Assembly (NCBI GenBank): GCA_027353565.1
Contig: DAIEHO010000223.1
Location: forward strand, 1 to 6,026
Direction of reading: 5' to 3'
From: Propionibacteriaceae bacterium
GTDB lineage: Bacteria; Actinomycetota; Actinomycetes; Propionibacteriales; Propionibacteriaceae
DNA length: 6,026 nucleotides
The notes below the pieces were generated by a model. It worked only from the letters and a program-made list of their open reading frames with translations. It made no database searches and had not been told where the DNA came from. Position numbers and translations under genes: made by a program. Positions 1 to 5,916 of the stretch are shown here, piece after piece (position 1 is the first letter of the stretch; every line of letters starts with the position of its first letter).

Positions 1-187
1 ATGCTAGACCCGCGGGCCGACCGGTGAGCGGGAAGCGGAGAACACCCACGGCCTCCCCGGCGAGGCGACGACCTCCGTGCCGGCACCGCTCGTGGCTGCG
101 TCGTCGGAACCCGCGGGCGACGCGTCGCGGCTCGGCGTGTATCGCCCGGACCCACTCGTGCCTCTTGACGTGTGAGCCCTACCTGGG

Positions 188-206
188 CCGGTCCGGAACC
201 GACCGG
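188..206. promoter_or_regulatory. inverted repeat upstream of the 231 gene
   Basis: CCGGTC (188-193) and GACCGG (201-206) are perfect 6-bp inverted arms around a 7-base loop. A second overlapping pair, TCCGG (192-196) and CCGGA (203-207), shares the same centre. The element ends about 11 bases before the Shine-Dalgarno site of the gene at 231, so it could be an operator or a 5' leader hairpin. A TTGACG lies upstream at 165-170, but no acceptable -10 box follows at 16-19 bases, so no promoter is called. The short GC-rich arms could arise by chance. Confidence 0.3.
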
Positions 207-230
207 ACATCCATCAGAAAGGAACCCACC

Positions 231-488
231 ATGGCTTCGAAGCTCACGCATGAGGCGATCTCCGAGAAGTTCCTCGAGAGCGGCGCGGTGAAGTTCGACG
301 GGCTGGCGACGTTCGTCAACGAGTACGGCCCGGAGCTCGTCAGCCACGACGACGGGCTCCACGGCGTCATCTTCGGCAAGTACAACATCCTCGCCTGCAT
401 GATGCCCGCGTTCGACCTGGCACAGCTGGTCGGCGACCTCGCGGCCGCCCGCCGGATCGCCGACGTCGCCCAGAAGACCCGTCAGTGA
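231..488 (+). CDS. small 85-residue protein of unknown function, coupled to the downstream gene
   Basis: The ATG at 231 is chosen because AAAGGA (218-223) sits 7 bases upstream. The same frame stays open back to a GTG at 24, but that extension reads as an Arg-rich, unlikely protein and lacks a good ribosome site. The product is 85 residues with no signal peptide. The N-terminal half is polar and probably helical (residues 5-32, with a KFLES segment). The second half, about 44-72, is more hydrophobic (GVIFGKYNILACMMP) and ends in a probable amphipathic helix and a basic tail. There is a single cysteine at about residue 55. Its stop codon overlaps the start of the next gene by 4 bases, so the two are probably co-translated and their products may interact. 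I do not recognise the family. Options are a small partner or chaperone of the 424-residue protein or, less likely, a ribosomal peptide precursor; no core peptide is evident. Confidence 0.82.
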   Translation: MASKLTHEAISEKFLESGAVKFDGLATFVNEYGPELVSHDDGLHGVIFGKYNILACMMPAFDLAQLVGDLAAARRIADVAQKTRQ

Positions 489-1759
489 CCGAGGTCCAAC
501 TCGTCGGTCAGGCCTCACCGACCGGTGGGGCCTGGCCGCGCGGCGACCTCGAGGACCGGGTCGTTCGTGCTCTGGAGCTGGCCTCCGCGGTCCTGGACGA
601 GTTCGGTACGACCGGGTTCACCGACACCGAGCGGCCCGCGTTGAGCTTCGGCCCGGACAAGGTGATCGCGGAGAGCGCCATGCTCGCGTACGCGGCAGCC
701 GGCGCCGGCACGGGGCGGCGGCTCGCATCAGCCGTGGCCGCGGTGGTGGGGCGACTCGGGCCGCTGTGCCGCTCGAAGCGCGCGCTGGCGGACGCGGCCC
801 TGCAGCCGCAGCGGGCGTTCAAGTACGCGATCCCGCACCGGCTGCTCACCGCGCTGGGGAGTCCCGACGAGCGCTTCGACGAGTTCATCCTCGCCCAGTG
901 CGCCTCCGCCCAGCGGATGGCGACCGACCTTCCTGCGGTCGCACGTATGGAGCGGCAGTGGGTCGTCGGCCTGTGTGGACGTGCGGGGCAGGCGCGAGGC
1001 GGTCTCGACGTCCAGGGCACCGCGCTGGACCGGCCGCTGGATGTGCTGACCGTGAGCAGGGAGGATGCGTACGCGCTCACCCACATGCTGTTCTACGTCA
1101 GCGACTTCGCGCGGTCCCCGTCGATCGGTCTGCGGCGCTCACCGGCCGCGGTGCTGGACGACGTGAGAGCCCTGGTCGCGCGCTACGTAAGCATGGAGGA
1201 CTACGACCTGTCGGGGGAGCTGCTCATGGCCTGGCCGGAGCTCGGCGCCGACTGGGACCCCGTCGCGGGCTTCTGCTTCCGCGTCCTCGCGGAGGTCGAG
1301 GACCAGGTGGGCATCCTGCCCTGCGGCAACCTCGACCCCCGGCGACTGGCGGCGATGCGCCTGCCCGAGTCCGGGCGGTACACGCGGGCCACGGCGTACC
1401 ACACCGCGTTCGTGATGGGCTTCTGCTGTGCCGCGGCGCTACGTGGCGGCCCGCCACCGCGCCCCTTGCCTGCGAGCGACCGGACGGCGCTCGTGTGGCC
1501 GGAGCTGTACGAGATGGTCGGCACGCACCGGGGACACTGGCAGCCGGTGTTCGACACCCTCAGCGGCCCCGAGAAGGAGTCACTCACCCCGATGCTGGCG
1601 GACATGGCGACGATCGACGCCATGGAGGGCCGCGACTACCGCCGTGCCGACGTCGTCCTTCGGCTGGCGTCCCGGGGCGGCGTCGACGGACCGATGCAAC
1701 GCCGAGCCCGAGACGTCATGGCCGCGCTGGGGCGAGCTATCCAGGTGGCCGAGCGCTGA
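485..1759 (+). CDS. 424-residue uncharacterised, probably all-helical protein (possibly DUF6895-like)
   Basis: The gene starts with GTG at 485 inside a GTGA overlap with the stop of the upstream small gene. This is typical translational coupling and explains the lack of a strong ribosome site of its own. The protein has no signal peptide, transmembrane segment or obvious nucleotide-binding motif, so it is probably cytoplasmic. It looks helical throughout: an N-terminal Ala/Leu/Arg-rich part of about 150 residues, then segments built around THMLFYVSDF (about 199-208), YDLSGELLMAWPEL (from about 240) and YHTAFVMGF nearer the C-terminus. Spaced aromatic-rich helices of this kind recall alpha/alpha-toroid folds. 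From memory the pattern resembles the actinobacterial Pfam family DUF6895, but I could not verify this and the function is unknown. GC-rich third positions and continuous length support a real gene. A hairpin ends the transcript right at the stop codon. Confidence 0.85.
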   Translation: MTEVQLVGQASPTGGAWPRGDLEDRVVRALELASAVLDEFGTTGFTDTERPALSFGPDKVIAESAMLAYAAAGAGTGRRLASAVAAVVGRLGPLCRSKRALADAALQPQRAFKYAIPHRLLTALGSPDERFDEFILAQCASAQRMATDLPAVARMERQWVVGLCGRAGQARGGLDVQGTALDRPLDVLTVSREDAYALTHMLFYVSDFARSPSIGLRRSPAAVLDDVRALVARYVSMEDYDLSGELLMAWPELGADWDPVAGFCFRVLAEVEDQVGILPCGNLDPRRLAAMRLPESGRYTRATAYHTAFVMGFCCAAALRGGPPPRPLPASDRTALVWPELYEMVGTHRGHWQPVFDTLSGPEKESLTPMLADMATIDAMEGRDYRRADVVLRLASRGGVDGPMQRRARDVMAALGRAIQVAER

Positions 1760-1777
1760 CCGGCAGGGCGGGTCAGC
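1755..1777. terminator. bidirectional hairpin containing both convergent stop codons
   Basis: GCTGACC (1755-1761) and GGTCAGC (1771-1777) form a perfect 7-bp stem with a 9-base loop. The left arm holds the TGA stop of the + strand gene (1757-1759). The right arm holds the TGA stop of the - strand PEBP gene (TCA at 1773-1775 on +). No U-tract follows on either strand, as is common for actinobacterial hairpin terminators. Its symmetry and position between two convergent genes 13 bp apart suggest a shared terminator. Confidence 0.5.
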
Positions 1778-2237
1778 CCCCGCTCGCGTACAACCCGGTG
1801 AACGACGCCGTGCCGATCTCCGCGAAGTGCATGAGCAGGCGGACCATGGCCGGCGGCGTGCCGGCCTCTGCCTCGAGCCGCCGGACGTTCATCGCGTGGA
1901 GCGTGAAGACGTAGTGGTGCGCCGGTCCGGGCGGTGGCCACGGGCCGCCCCAGCCGGGGTACGCGTAGTCGTTGTTCCACGTGCGGGCGCCGTCCGGAAG
2001 CGGGCCGCCCTCGGGGATGCTGGTCACCGACGCCGGGATGTCCGTGACCAGCCAGTGCCACCAGCCGGAGCCCGTGGGCGCGTCGGGGTCGAAACAGGTG
2101 ATGCAGTACGACTCCGTACCGTCCGCCCCTGGTGTCCACGACAGGTCGGGGCTGATGTTCTCACCACCGATGCCGGGCTCGGTGTGGCGACGGTCGATGG
2201 TCGAGCCGTCGGGGATCGCTGCGCTGCGGAACTCCAT
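1773..2237 (-). CDS. YbhB/YbcL family Raf-kinase-inhibitor-like (PEBP) protein
   Basis: The product is 154 residues, a normal length for bacterial PEBP-family proteins, with no signal peptide, so probably cytoplasmic. The family signatures are intact: GGENISPDLSW (24-34), the DPDAP core (50-54) followed by WWHWLV with His61, and GPAHHYVF (104-111), equivalent to the GPPHHY motif. The Asp and His residues of these motifs line the small anion/ligand pocket known in the family. Bacterial members have been named for resemblance to eukaryotic phosphatidylethanolamine-binding and Raf-inhibitor proteins, but their physiological role is mostly unknown. Reading on the minus strand, GAGGAGG (2243-2249 on +) lies 5 bases before the ATG and fixes the start. 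The gene is convergent with 485-1759 and divergent from the amidase gene. It looks monocistronic. A kinase-inhibitor activity should not be inferred from the name. Confidence 0.95.
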   Translation of the reverse strand: MEFRSAAIPDGSTIDRRHTEPGIGGENISPDLSWTPGADGTESYCITCFDPDAPTGSGWWHWLVTDIPASVTSIPEGGPLPDGARTWNNDYAYPGWGGPWPPPGPAHHYVFTLHAMNVRRLEAEAGTPPAMVRLLMHFAEIGTASFTGLYASGG

Positions 2238-2267
2238 GGAAGCCTCCTCGCCATTGAGATATCGGAC

Positions 2268-2273
2268 AGCCTA
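2268..2273 (-). promoter_or_regulatory. possible -10 box for the PEBP gene
   Basis: On the minus strand TAGGCT (2273 to 2268) resembles actinobacterial -10 boxes and would give a leader of roughly 25 bases ahead of the PEBP start. No TTGNNN-like -35 box is seen at 16-19 bases upstream, so this is only a tentative call. Confidence 0.25.
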
Positions 2274-2352
2274 GGGCCGCCCCCCGTCCTGGGCGAGAGA
2301 CAGACTCCGACGACGGTGCCCCCAGGACGTCCTCGTGGGCCGCTCCGAACCG

Positions 2353-2378
2353 TGAACAAGAGGTCGAGGCCGAAGGTT
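2353..2378 (+). promoter_or_regulatory. possible ECF-like promoter for the amidase gene
   Basis: TGAACA (2353-2358) is followed after 16 bases by GGTT (2375-2378). This has the same spacing as the better motifs at 5802-5782 and 5917-5942 but with G in place of C at the first -10 position. It would give a leader of about 90 bases before the ATG at 2475. An overlapping TTGCAC (2377-2382) could instead be a housekeeping -35, but its best -10-like hexamer within 16-19 bases (CACTCT, 2401-2406) is weak. Either reading is uncertain. Confidence 0.25.
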
Positions 2379-2474
2379 GCACTTTCAGCGAGACCGACAG
2401 CACTCTAGGCCCCGGACGCTTGGTGCGCCGCCCCCTCAGAGGCGCCGTGCGTGACGACGGAAGGTGTTTCTCAT

Positions 2475-5078
2475 ATGACCGCTCCCGCTCTTCGACCTGC
2501 TGCCTTGTTCACGGGGTTGGCGCTCCTGATGACCTTCACGGCGCCGCCGGCTGTTGCCGCCGGGACCGTGCGGCCGGCTGCACCCGTACCGGCCGCGCCG
2601 GCTCCCGCGGCACCCGTGACCCCCGCGGCTCCCGCGCGTGCGGCGGTGACACCGACCGTGACGAGCAGCCCAGCGGGCACCGCGGTTTCCGCGATGTCGG
2701 TGCCGCAGGACGTGCCTTCCGGGGACTCCGTCCTCGCGTCGGTCGCGCCCCGGACCGCTGCGACGTTCCAGTTGGTGGGTGCGACCTGGACCTCCATGAA
2801 GGGTGCAGTGACCATCCAGGTCAAGACCCTGACCGGCGGTACGTGGTCGGGCTGGTCGACCCTCGACCCCGAGCAGGCGCAGGACGACAAGTCGTCGCGC
2901 AGCGCGACCGAGCCCGTGTACACGGGTGACTCGACCGGCGTCGAGCTTCGCGCCGTGGGCGCCGCAGGCTCCTCGGTGAGTGGGCTGGCCGCGATGACGG
3001 TGACCTCGCCCGTGGTGCCGGCCGACTCGCACCTCGCGACGGTGTCCGCGCAGACGGCCGTGTCCAGCGGGGTCCCGCAGCCCAACATCATCTCCCGCGC
3101 CGCGTGGGGCGCCGACGAGTCGTTGCGCTCGTGGAACGGAGCCGACTGCGCGATCCCCAAGATCGACAGCACCGTGAAGGGTGCCGTCATCCATCACACC
3201 GCGGGCAGCAACACGTACACGGAAGCTGAGTCTGCGTCGATCGTCCGCGGCATCTACGCCTACCACGTGCAGGGCAACGGCTGGTGCGACATCGGCTACA
3301 ACTTCCTCATCGACCAGTACGGGGAGATCTTCGAGGGCCGCTACGGCGGCATCACCCTTCCTGTCCACGGTGCCCACGCGACCTCGTGGAACACGGACAC
3401 GGTCGGCGTCTCGTTCATGATGAACTCCAACACGATGGTCCCGACCGCGGCCTCGATGAGCTCCGCGGAGGCGCTGCTGGCGTGGAAGCTGGGCAACAGC
3501 TACCGCACCCCCAACGGCTGGACGAACCTCGTCGGCGCAGCCATCCCGGTGATGTTCGGCCACCGCGACGTCATGCAGACGGACTGCCCGGGAACGAACC
3601 TGTACGCGCGGATCCAGGAGCTGCGCGACACGTCGACGGCGCTGATCGGCACGAGGTCCCCGCTCTACGACCTGTACATGAGCCTCGGTGGTGACGCGGG
3701 CACGCTCGGCGGGGTCCACGAGGTCGAGCATCCGGTCGCCGGAGGAAGCATGGTGACCTTCGAGAACGGGGCGGCGTTCCAGCGCCCCGACGGCCAGGTG
3801 TTCTGGCTGGGTGGCACGCTCGCCGCGATGTACGCGGCGTCAGGCGGCCCGACGGGTCTGTACGGCTGGCCGACGTCCAGCCAGTTCACGGCACCCTCCG
3901 GTGACCTGGAGGCGACCTTCGACAACGGCGTCCTCCCCACCGACGCGACGACCACCTTCGCCGCCGCCAGCCACTACGTACCGACGACGCCCGTACGGAT
4001 CCTCGACACGCGCACCACCACCCCCGTGCCGGCCACCGGCTCGATCACGCTCCAGGTGGCGGGTGTGTTCGGCGTTCCGGCCGATGCCTCGGCAGTCTCG
4101 CTGAACGTGACCGTGACCGACACCCAGTCGGGCGGCTTCATCACCGTCTGGCCCAACGGGGGCACACGTCCTGTCGTGTCGAACCTCAACTTCGCGCCCG
4201 GTGAGACACGTCCGAACCTCGTGACCGTGAAGGTCGGTACGAACGGGAGCGTCTCGCTGTACAACAGCTCGCCGGCCCCGGTCGACCTCGTGGTTGACCT
4301 GGGCGGCTACTACGCCACGGGAGCGCCGACGGCGGGTGGCGGTACGGTCAGCGTCACCCCCACCCGGGTGATGGACACACGGATCGGCCTGGGCGCACCT
4401 CGGTGGATCGCCCCTGGCACCGACCAGGCGCTGAAGGTCACCGGAGGGGTGGTTCCTGACGACGCCGTGGCCGTCCTCATCAACGTGACGGTCGCCGCCG
4501 CGAACTCGGACGGCTGGCTGGCCGCCTACCCAGCCGGTGTCAGCGCACCCACCGTCTCGAACCTGAACTTCGTCAGGGGGCAGACGACGGCGAACCTCGC
4601 GCTGGTCAAGGTCGGTACCGGCGGGATGATCAACATCCGCAACGGCGTCGGGTCCTCGAACGACGTGGTCGCCGACATCATGGGCTACATCACCGGCAGC
4701 GGGACCGCCGGGGCGTACAACGCCGCGGACAACCCGATCCGGCTCCTCGACACGCGGATCAGCAACACGCTGGGTCAGCCGGTTCCCGCGAACTCGGACG
4801 TGACCCTGCAGGTCCTCGGCAAGTCGGGGGTCCCGACCTCCGGCGTGACCGCCGTCGTCCTCAACGTGACGGTCACCGACTGCCAGTACGCCGGGTTCGT
4901 GACCGTGTACGCGAGCGGCACGGCTCAACCGGGGACGTCGAACCTCAACTTCGCCAGCGGTACGACCGTGCCCAACCAGGTCGTCGTGGCCGTCGGATCC
5001 GACGGGGCGGTCGTCCTGCACAGCACGTCCCCCGGAGGGGTGCAGCTGGTCGCGGACATCGAGGGGTACATCTCGTAG
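2475..5078 (+). CDS. secreted modular PGRP/N-acetylmuramoyl-L-alanine amidase with three C-terminal repeats
   Basis: The ATG at 2475 is preferred over an in-frame GTG at 2451 because GGAAGG (2459-2464) lies 10 bases upstream and the ATG begins directly with a signal peptide. The product is 867 residues. Order: signal peptide 1-29 (cleavage after AVAA); Ala/Pro-rich linker to about 57; beta-rich domain about 98-170 with a GGTWSGW motif; PGRP/amidase_2 domain about 204-385; LGFP-like region 397-487; three repeats 504-613, 627-739 and 752-866. In the catalytic domain the zinc ligands appear as His240 (in HHT), His363 (GHRD) and Cys371 (TDCPG). Tyr275 (GYNF) matches the catalytic Tyr of T7 lysozyme-type amidases, so the enzyme should be active. 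It would cut the bond between N-acetylmuramic acid and L-Ala in peptidoglycan. Cys225 and Cys271 may form a disulfide. There is no LPXTG motif or membrane anchor, so wall retention, if any, would rely on the C-terminal modules. Confidence 0.93.
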   Translation: MTAPALRPAALFTGLALLMTFTAPPAVAAGTVRPAAPVPAAPAPAAPVTPAAPARAAVTPTVTSSPAGTAVSAMSVPQDVPSGDSVLASVAPRTAATFQLVGATWTSMKGAVTIQVKTLTGGTWSGWSTLDPEQAQDDKSSRSATEPVYTGDSTGVELRAVGAAGSSVSGLAAMTVTSPVVPADSHLATVSAQTAVSSGVPQPNIISRAAWGADESLRSWNGADCAIPKIDSTVKGAVIHHTAGSNTYTEAESASIVRGIYAYHVQGNGWCDIGYNFLIDQYGEIFEGRYGGITLPVHGAHATSWNTDTVGVSFMMNSNTMVPTAASMSSAEALLAWKLGNSYRTPNGWTNLVGAAIPVMFGHRDVMQTDCPGTNLYARIQELRDTSTALIGTRSPLYDLYMSLGGDAGTLGGVHEVEHPVAGGSMVTFENGAAFQRPDGQVFWLGGTLAAMYAASGGPTGLYGWPTSSQFTAPSGDLEATFDNGVLPTDATTTFAAASHYVPTTPVRILDTRTTTPVPATGSITLQVAGVFGVPADASAVSLNVTVTDTQSGGFITVWPNGGTRPVVSNLNFAPGETRPNLVTVKVGTNGSVSLYNSSPAPVDLVVDLGGYYATGAPTAGGGTVSVTPTRVMDTRIGLGAPRWIAPGTDQALKVTGGVVPDDAVAVLINVTVAAANSDGWLAAYPAGVSAPTVSNLNFVRGQTTANLALVKVGTGGMINIRNGVGSSNDVVADIMGYITGSGTAGAYNAADNPIRLLDTRISNTLGQPVPANSDVTLQVLGKSGVPTSGVTAVVLNVTVTDCQYAGFVTVYASGTAQPGTSNLNFASGTTVPNQVVVAVGSDGAVVLHSTSPGGVQLVADIEGYIS
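3663..3935 (+). other. LGFP-like region within the amidase
   Basis: Residues 397-487 contain two loosely repeated segments with Gly/Trp/Phe-rich motifs: HPVAGGSMVTFENGAAF followed by QVFWLGG, then YGWPTSSQF followed by LEATFDNGVL. The pattern resembles LGFP repeats (PF08310), which occur in actinobacterial wall hydrolases and mycolyl-related proteins and are thought to help hold proteins to the cell wall. The copies are divergent, so the assignment is moderate. Confidence 0.55.
3984..4313 (+). repeat. protein repeat 1 of 3 in the amidase C-terminus
   Basis: Residues 504-613. The repeat opens with PVRILDTR, has SLNVTV in the middle, then VSNLNFAPGETRPNL, and closes with VDLGGYY. The same landmarks at the same spacing occur in repeats 2 and 3. 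The pattern suggests a beta-sandwich of about 110 residues. Repeats of this type are familiar from actinobacterial secreted proteins, but I cannot assign a verified ligand. Confidence 0.85.
4353..4691 (+). repeat. protein repeat 2 of 3 in the amidase C-terminus
   Basis: Residues 627-739. Landmarks are PTRVMDTR, LINVTV, VSNLNFVRGQTTANL and VADIMGYI. It is separated from repeat 1 by a short Gly/Thr-rich linker of 13 residues. It is the most divergent copy in its first half (MDTR in place of LDTR, and an AAANSDGW segment in place of TDTQSGGF). Confidence 0.85.
4728..5072 (+). repeat. protein repeat 3 of 3 in the amidase C-terminus
   Basis: Residues 752-866. Landmarks are PIRLLDTR, VLNVTVTD, TSNLNFASGTTVPNQ and VADIEGYI. 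It ends one residue before the stop codon, so the repeat forms the extreme C-terminus. It carries a cysteine (TDCQYAGF) that the other copies lack. Confidence 0.85.
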
Positions 5079-5087
5079 CACGCGCAC

Positions 5088-5124
5088 GACGCGTACCCGG
5101 CGCTCACGGCGTCGGGTACGCGTC
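5088..5124. terminator. strong hairpin after the amidase gene
   Basis: GACGCGTACCCG (5088-5099) and CGGGTACGCGTC (5113-5124) form a perfect 12-bp stem. The inner bases add a G-U pair, three G-C pairs and a possible further wobble, leaving a loop of about 3 bases. It begins 10 bases after the amidase stop. No U-tract follows. It can form on either strand, so it could also block read-through from the convergent lipoprotein gene. Confidence 0.75.
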
Positions 5125-5139
5125 CATGCCTGACCGGCT

Positions 5140-5183
5140 CGCCACGGTGCCGAGCACGGGCTCCCGGGCAGCTCGTCGTGGCG
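5140..5183. terminator. second hairpin, adjoining the lipoprotein stop
   Basis: CGCCACG (5140-5146) pairs perfectly with CGTGGCG (5177-5183). Nested inside, CGAGC and GCTCG offer a further stem. The structure starts 4 bases beyond the minus-strand stop of the lipoprotein gene (CTA at 5187-5189) and is probably its terminator. The loop is long and the structure imperfect, so the call is moderate. Confidence 0.45.
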
Positions 5184-5186
5184 CGG

Positions 5187-5735
5187 CTAGGACTTCTTCG
5201 GTGTCCCGGAGGCGTCGAGGACGTACCAGATCGAGCCGACGCCCTGCCCGAGGGTGTCGCCCGCGGCCTTGTCCTTCGCGTAGTAGTAGAGCGGCCAGCC
5301 GTTGAGGGCGACCTGCTTGCCGCCGGACGCGGTGGGGATCAACGTCACAGCCCCCGTGACGCCGGTGAGCGTCGGGGTCGAGTCGGCCGTCGCCGCCGGC
5401 CAGATGGTCGCGCACGCTCCCACACAGGCGCTCGTCTGAGCACCCTGGGTGTCCTTGGTGAACATGTACAGGACCATGCCGTTGCCGTCGACCACGATGT
5501 CGCCGAGCGAGGTGGTCATCGTCTTGAGCTCGGTGACGTTCGTCGCCGCCATGCTGGCGGACGCGCTCGCCGACGTGCTCGCGGTGGCGCTCGGGGCGCT
5601 CGACGTGCTGGCGGCCGGGGTCCCCGCCGACGTGGTCGACGAACAGGCTGTCACGAGCGTGAGGGTTGCCGCTGCGGCGAGCGTCGCCAGGAGCTGACGG
5701 TGGTGCGTACGGCGGCTGGTGAACTGGTGGGACAT
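5187..5735 (-). CDS. secreted lipoprotein with Yx(F/W/Y)xxD repeats (COG4315 / PF03640 type)
   Basis: The product is 182 residues. It has a basic N-region, a hydrophobic stretch at about 15-29 and a lipobox LVTAC with the lipidated Cys at 31, so it should be anchored to the outer face of the membrane. A Ser/Ala/Thr-rich flexible linker runs to about residue 63. The folded part carries two motifs of the family: YMFTKD (90-95) and YYYAKD (150-155). It also has CVGAC (104-108) followed by Trp112, a Cys pair common in this family. Such lipoproteins are widespread in actinobacteria and proteobacteria, but their biochemical role is not established. AAGGAGGG (complement of 5741-5748) lies 5 bases before the ATG and supports the start. 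The RR at 8-9 is not followed by a proper Tat motif, so Sec export is more likely. It converges with the amidase gene and diverges from the gene at 5989. Confidence 0.92.
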   Translation of the reverse strand: MSHQFTSRRTHHRQLLATLAAAATLTLVTACSSTTSAGTPAASTSSAPSATASTSASASASMAATNVTELKTMTTSLGDIVVDGNGMVLYMFTKDTQGAQTSACVGACATIWPAATADSTPTLTGVTGAVTLIPTASGGKQVALNGWPLYYYAKDKAAGDTLGQGVGSIWYVLDASGTPKKS

Positions 5736-5753
5736 CGTTACCCTCCTTGGGAG

Positions 5754-5769
5754 CGGCTCGGATGAGCCG
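5754..5769. promoter_or_regulatory. inverted repeat in the lipoprotein leader
   Basis: CGGCTC (5754-5759) and GAGCCG (5764-5769) are perfect 6-bp arms around GGAT. The element lies just upstream of the lipoprotein Shine-Dalgarno site and inside its predicted 5' leader. It contains GGATGAGCC, the reverse complement of the GGCTCATCC that recurs in the tandem repeats at 5846-5854 and 5868-5876, so it may belong to the same regulatory array. Confidence 0.4.
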
Positions 5770-5781
5770 GTTGTCAGGGAG

Positions 5782-5807
5782 GACGACCGAGACCGCGTCC
5801 AGGTTCA
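5782..5807 (-). promoter_or_regulatory. ECF-sigma-like promoter for the lipoprotein gene
   Basis: On the minus strand TGAACC (5807 to 5802) is followed after exactly 16 bases by CGTC (5785 to 5782). This matches the general ECF sigma form (AAC-containing -35, CGT-containing -10) and, as I recall, resembles the motif reported for mycobacterial SigL. Transcription would start near 5775 and leave a leader of about 40 bases before the ATG. Confidence 0.5.
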
Positions 5808-5895
5808 TCCACGGCGTCGTACGGGCGCGTCCACGGCCTCGTACGGGCTCATCCCGGCGTCGTACGGGGCTCATCCCGCCCGGATCGGGGCCTCG
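5808..5895. repeat. tandem 21-22-bp repeats with CGTACG cores
   Basis: Three clear copies lie head to tail at 5808-5829, 5830-5851 and 5852-5873. A fourth, strongly degraded copy may follow at 5874-5895. Each good copy has a TCC(A)CGG start, a CGTACGGG core and, in copies 2 and 3, a GGCTCA end. The palindromic hexamer CGTACG falls at 5818-5823, 5840-5845 and 5861-5866, spaced 22 and 21 bp, about two helical turns. The array fills the space between the -35 boxes of two divergent predicted promoters, as expected of an operator or activator array. Confidence 0.75.
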
Positions 5896-5916
5896 CCGGT
5901 CGCTTGGCGGCCACGG

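Noticed and set aside
8..176. Coding-like stretch with high third-position GC in plus frame 2, ending in TGA at 174-176
   Set aside because: It has no ATG and no ribosome site, and is preceded by TAG at 5-7. The reverse frame at 4-210 shares the same third positions, so strand cannot be decided. It might be a remnant of an upstream gene but is not supportable.
165..193. Housekeeping promoter starting with TTGACG at 165-170
   Set aside because: No reasonable -10 hexamer lies 16-19 bases downstream; the sequence there is CCGGTC-like.
24..230. N-terminal extension of the small protein gene from GTG at 24
   Set aside because: The extension is Arg/Pro-rich and has no ribosome site, whereas the ATG at 231 has a well-placed AAAGGA.
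766..1914. 382-codon plus-strand open frame overlapping the 424-residue gene
   Set aside because: Pro/Arg/Gly-rich composition typical of a shifted frame, no ribosome site, and it runs into the antisense of the PEBP gene.
1428..2408. 326-codon plus-strand open frame covering the PEBP gene
   Set aside because: Arg-rich, and antisense to a gene with clear PEBP motifs and an excellent Shine-Dalgarno site.
2451..2474. GTG at 2451 as start of the amidase gene
   Set aside because: The ATG at 2475 has GGAAGG at a good distance and starts directly with the signal peptide.
2436..3731. 431-codon open frame on the minus strand opposite the amidase
   Set aside because: The product is an Arg/His/Gly-rich sequence without domain logic. 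The plus frame encodes a signal peptide and intact PGRP motifs, so this is a shadow caused by high GC.
3840..5087. 415-codon open frame on the minus strand opposite the amidase repeats
   Set aside because: Highly charged Arg/Asp/Val/Gly-rich sequence mirroring the repeat DNA; the plus strand carries the recognisable repeats.
5187..5735. Tat export of the lipoprotein because of RR near the N-terminus
   Set aside because: The residues after RR (THHRQ) do not match the Tat consensus; a Sec/lipobox signal explains export.
5808..5895. CRISPR array interpretation of the tandem repeats
   Set aside because: The 21-22-bp units are contiguous, with no unique spacers between them, and there are no cas genes.
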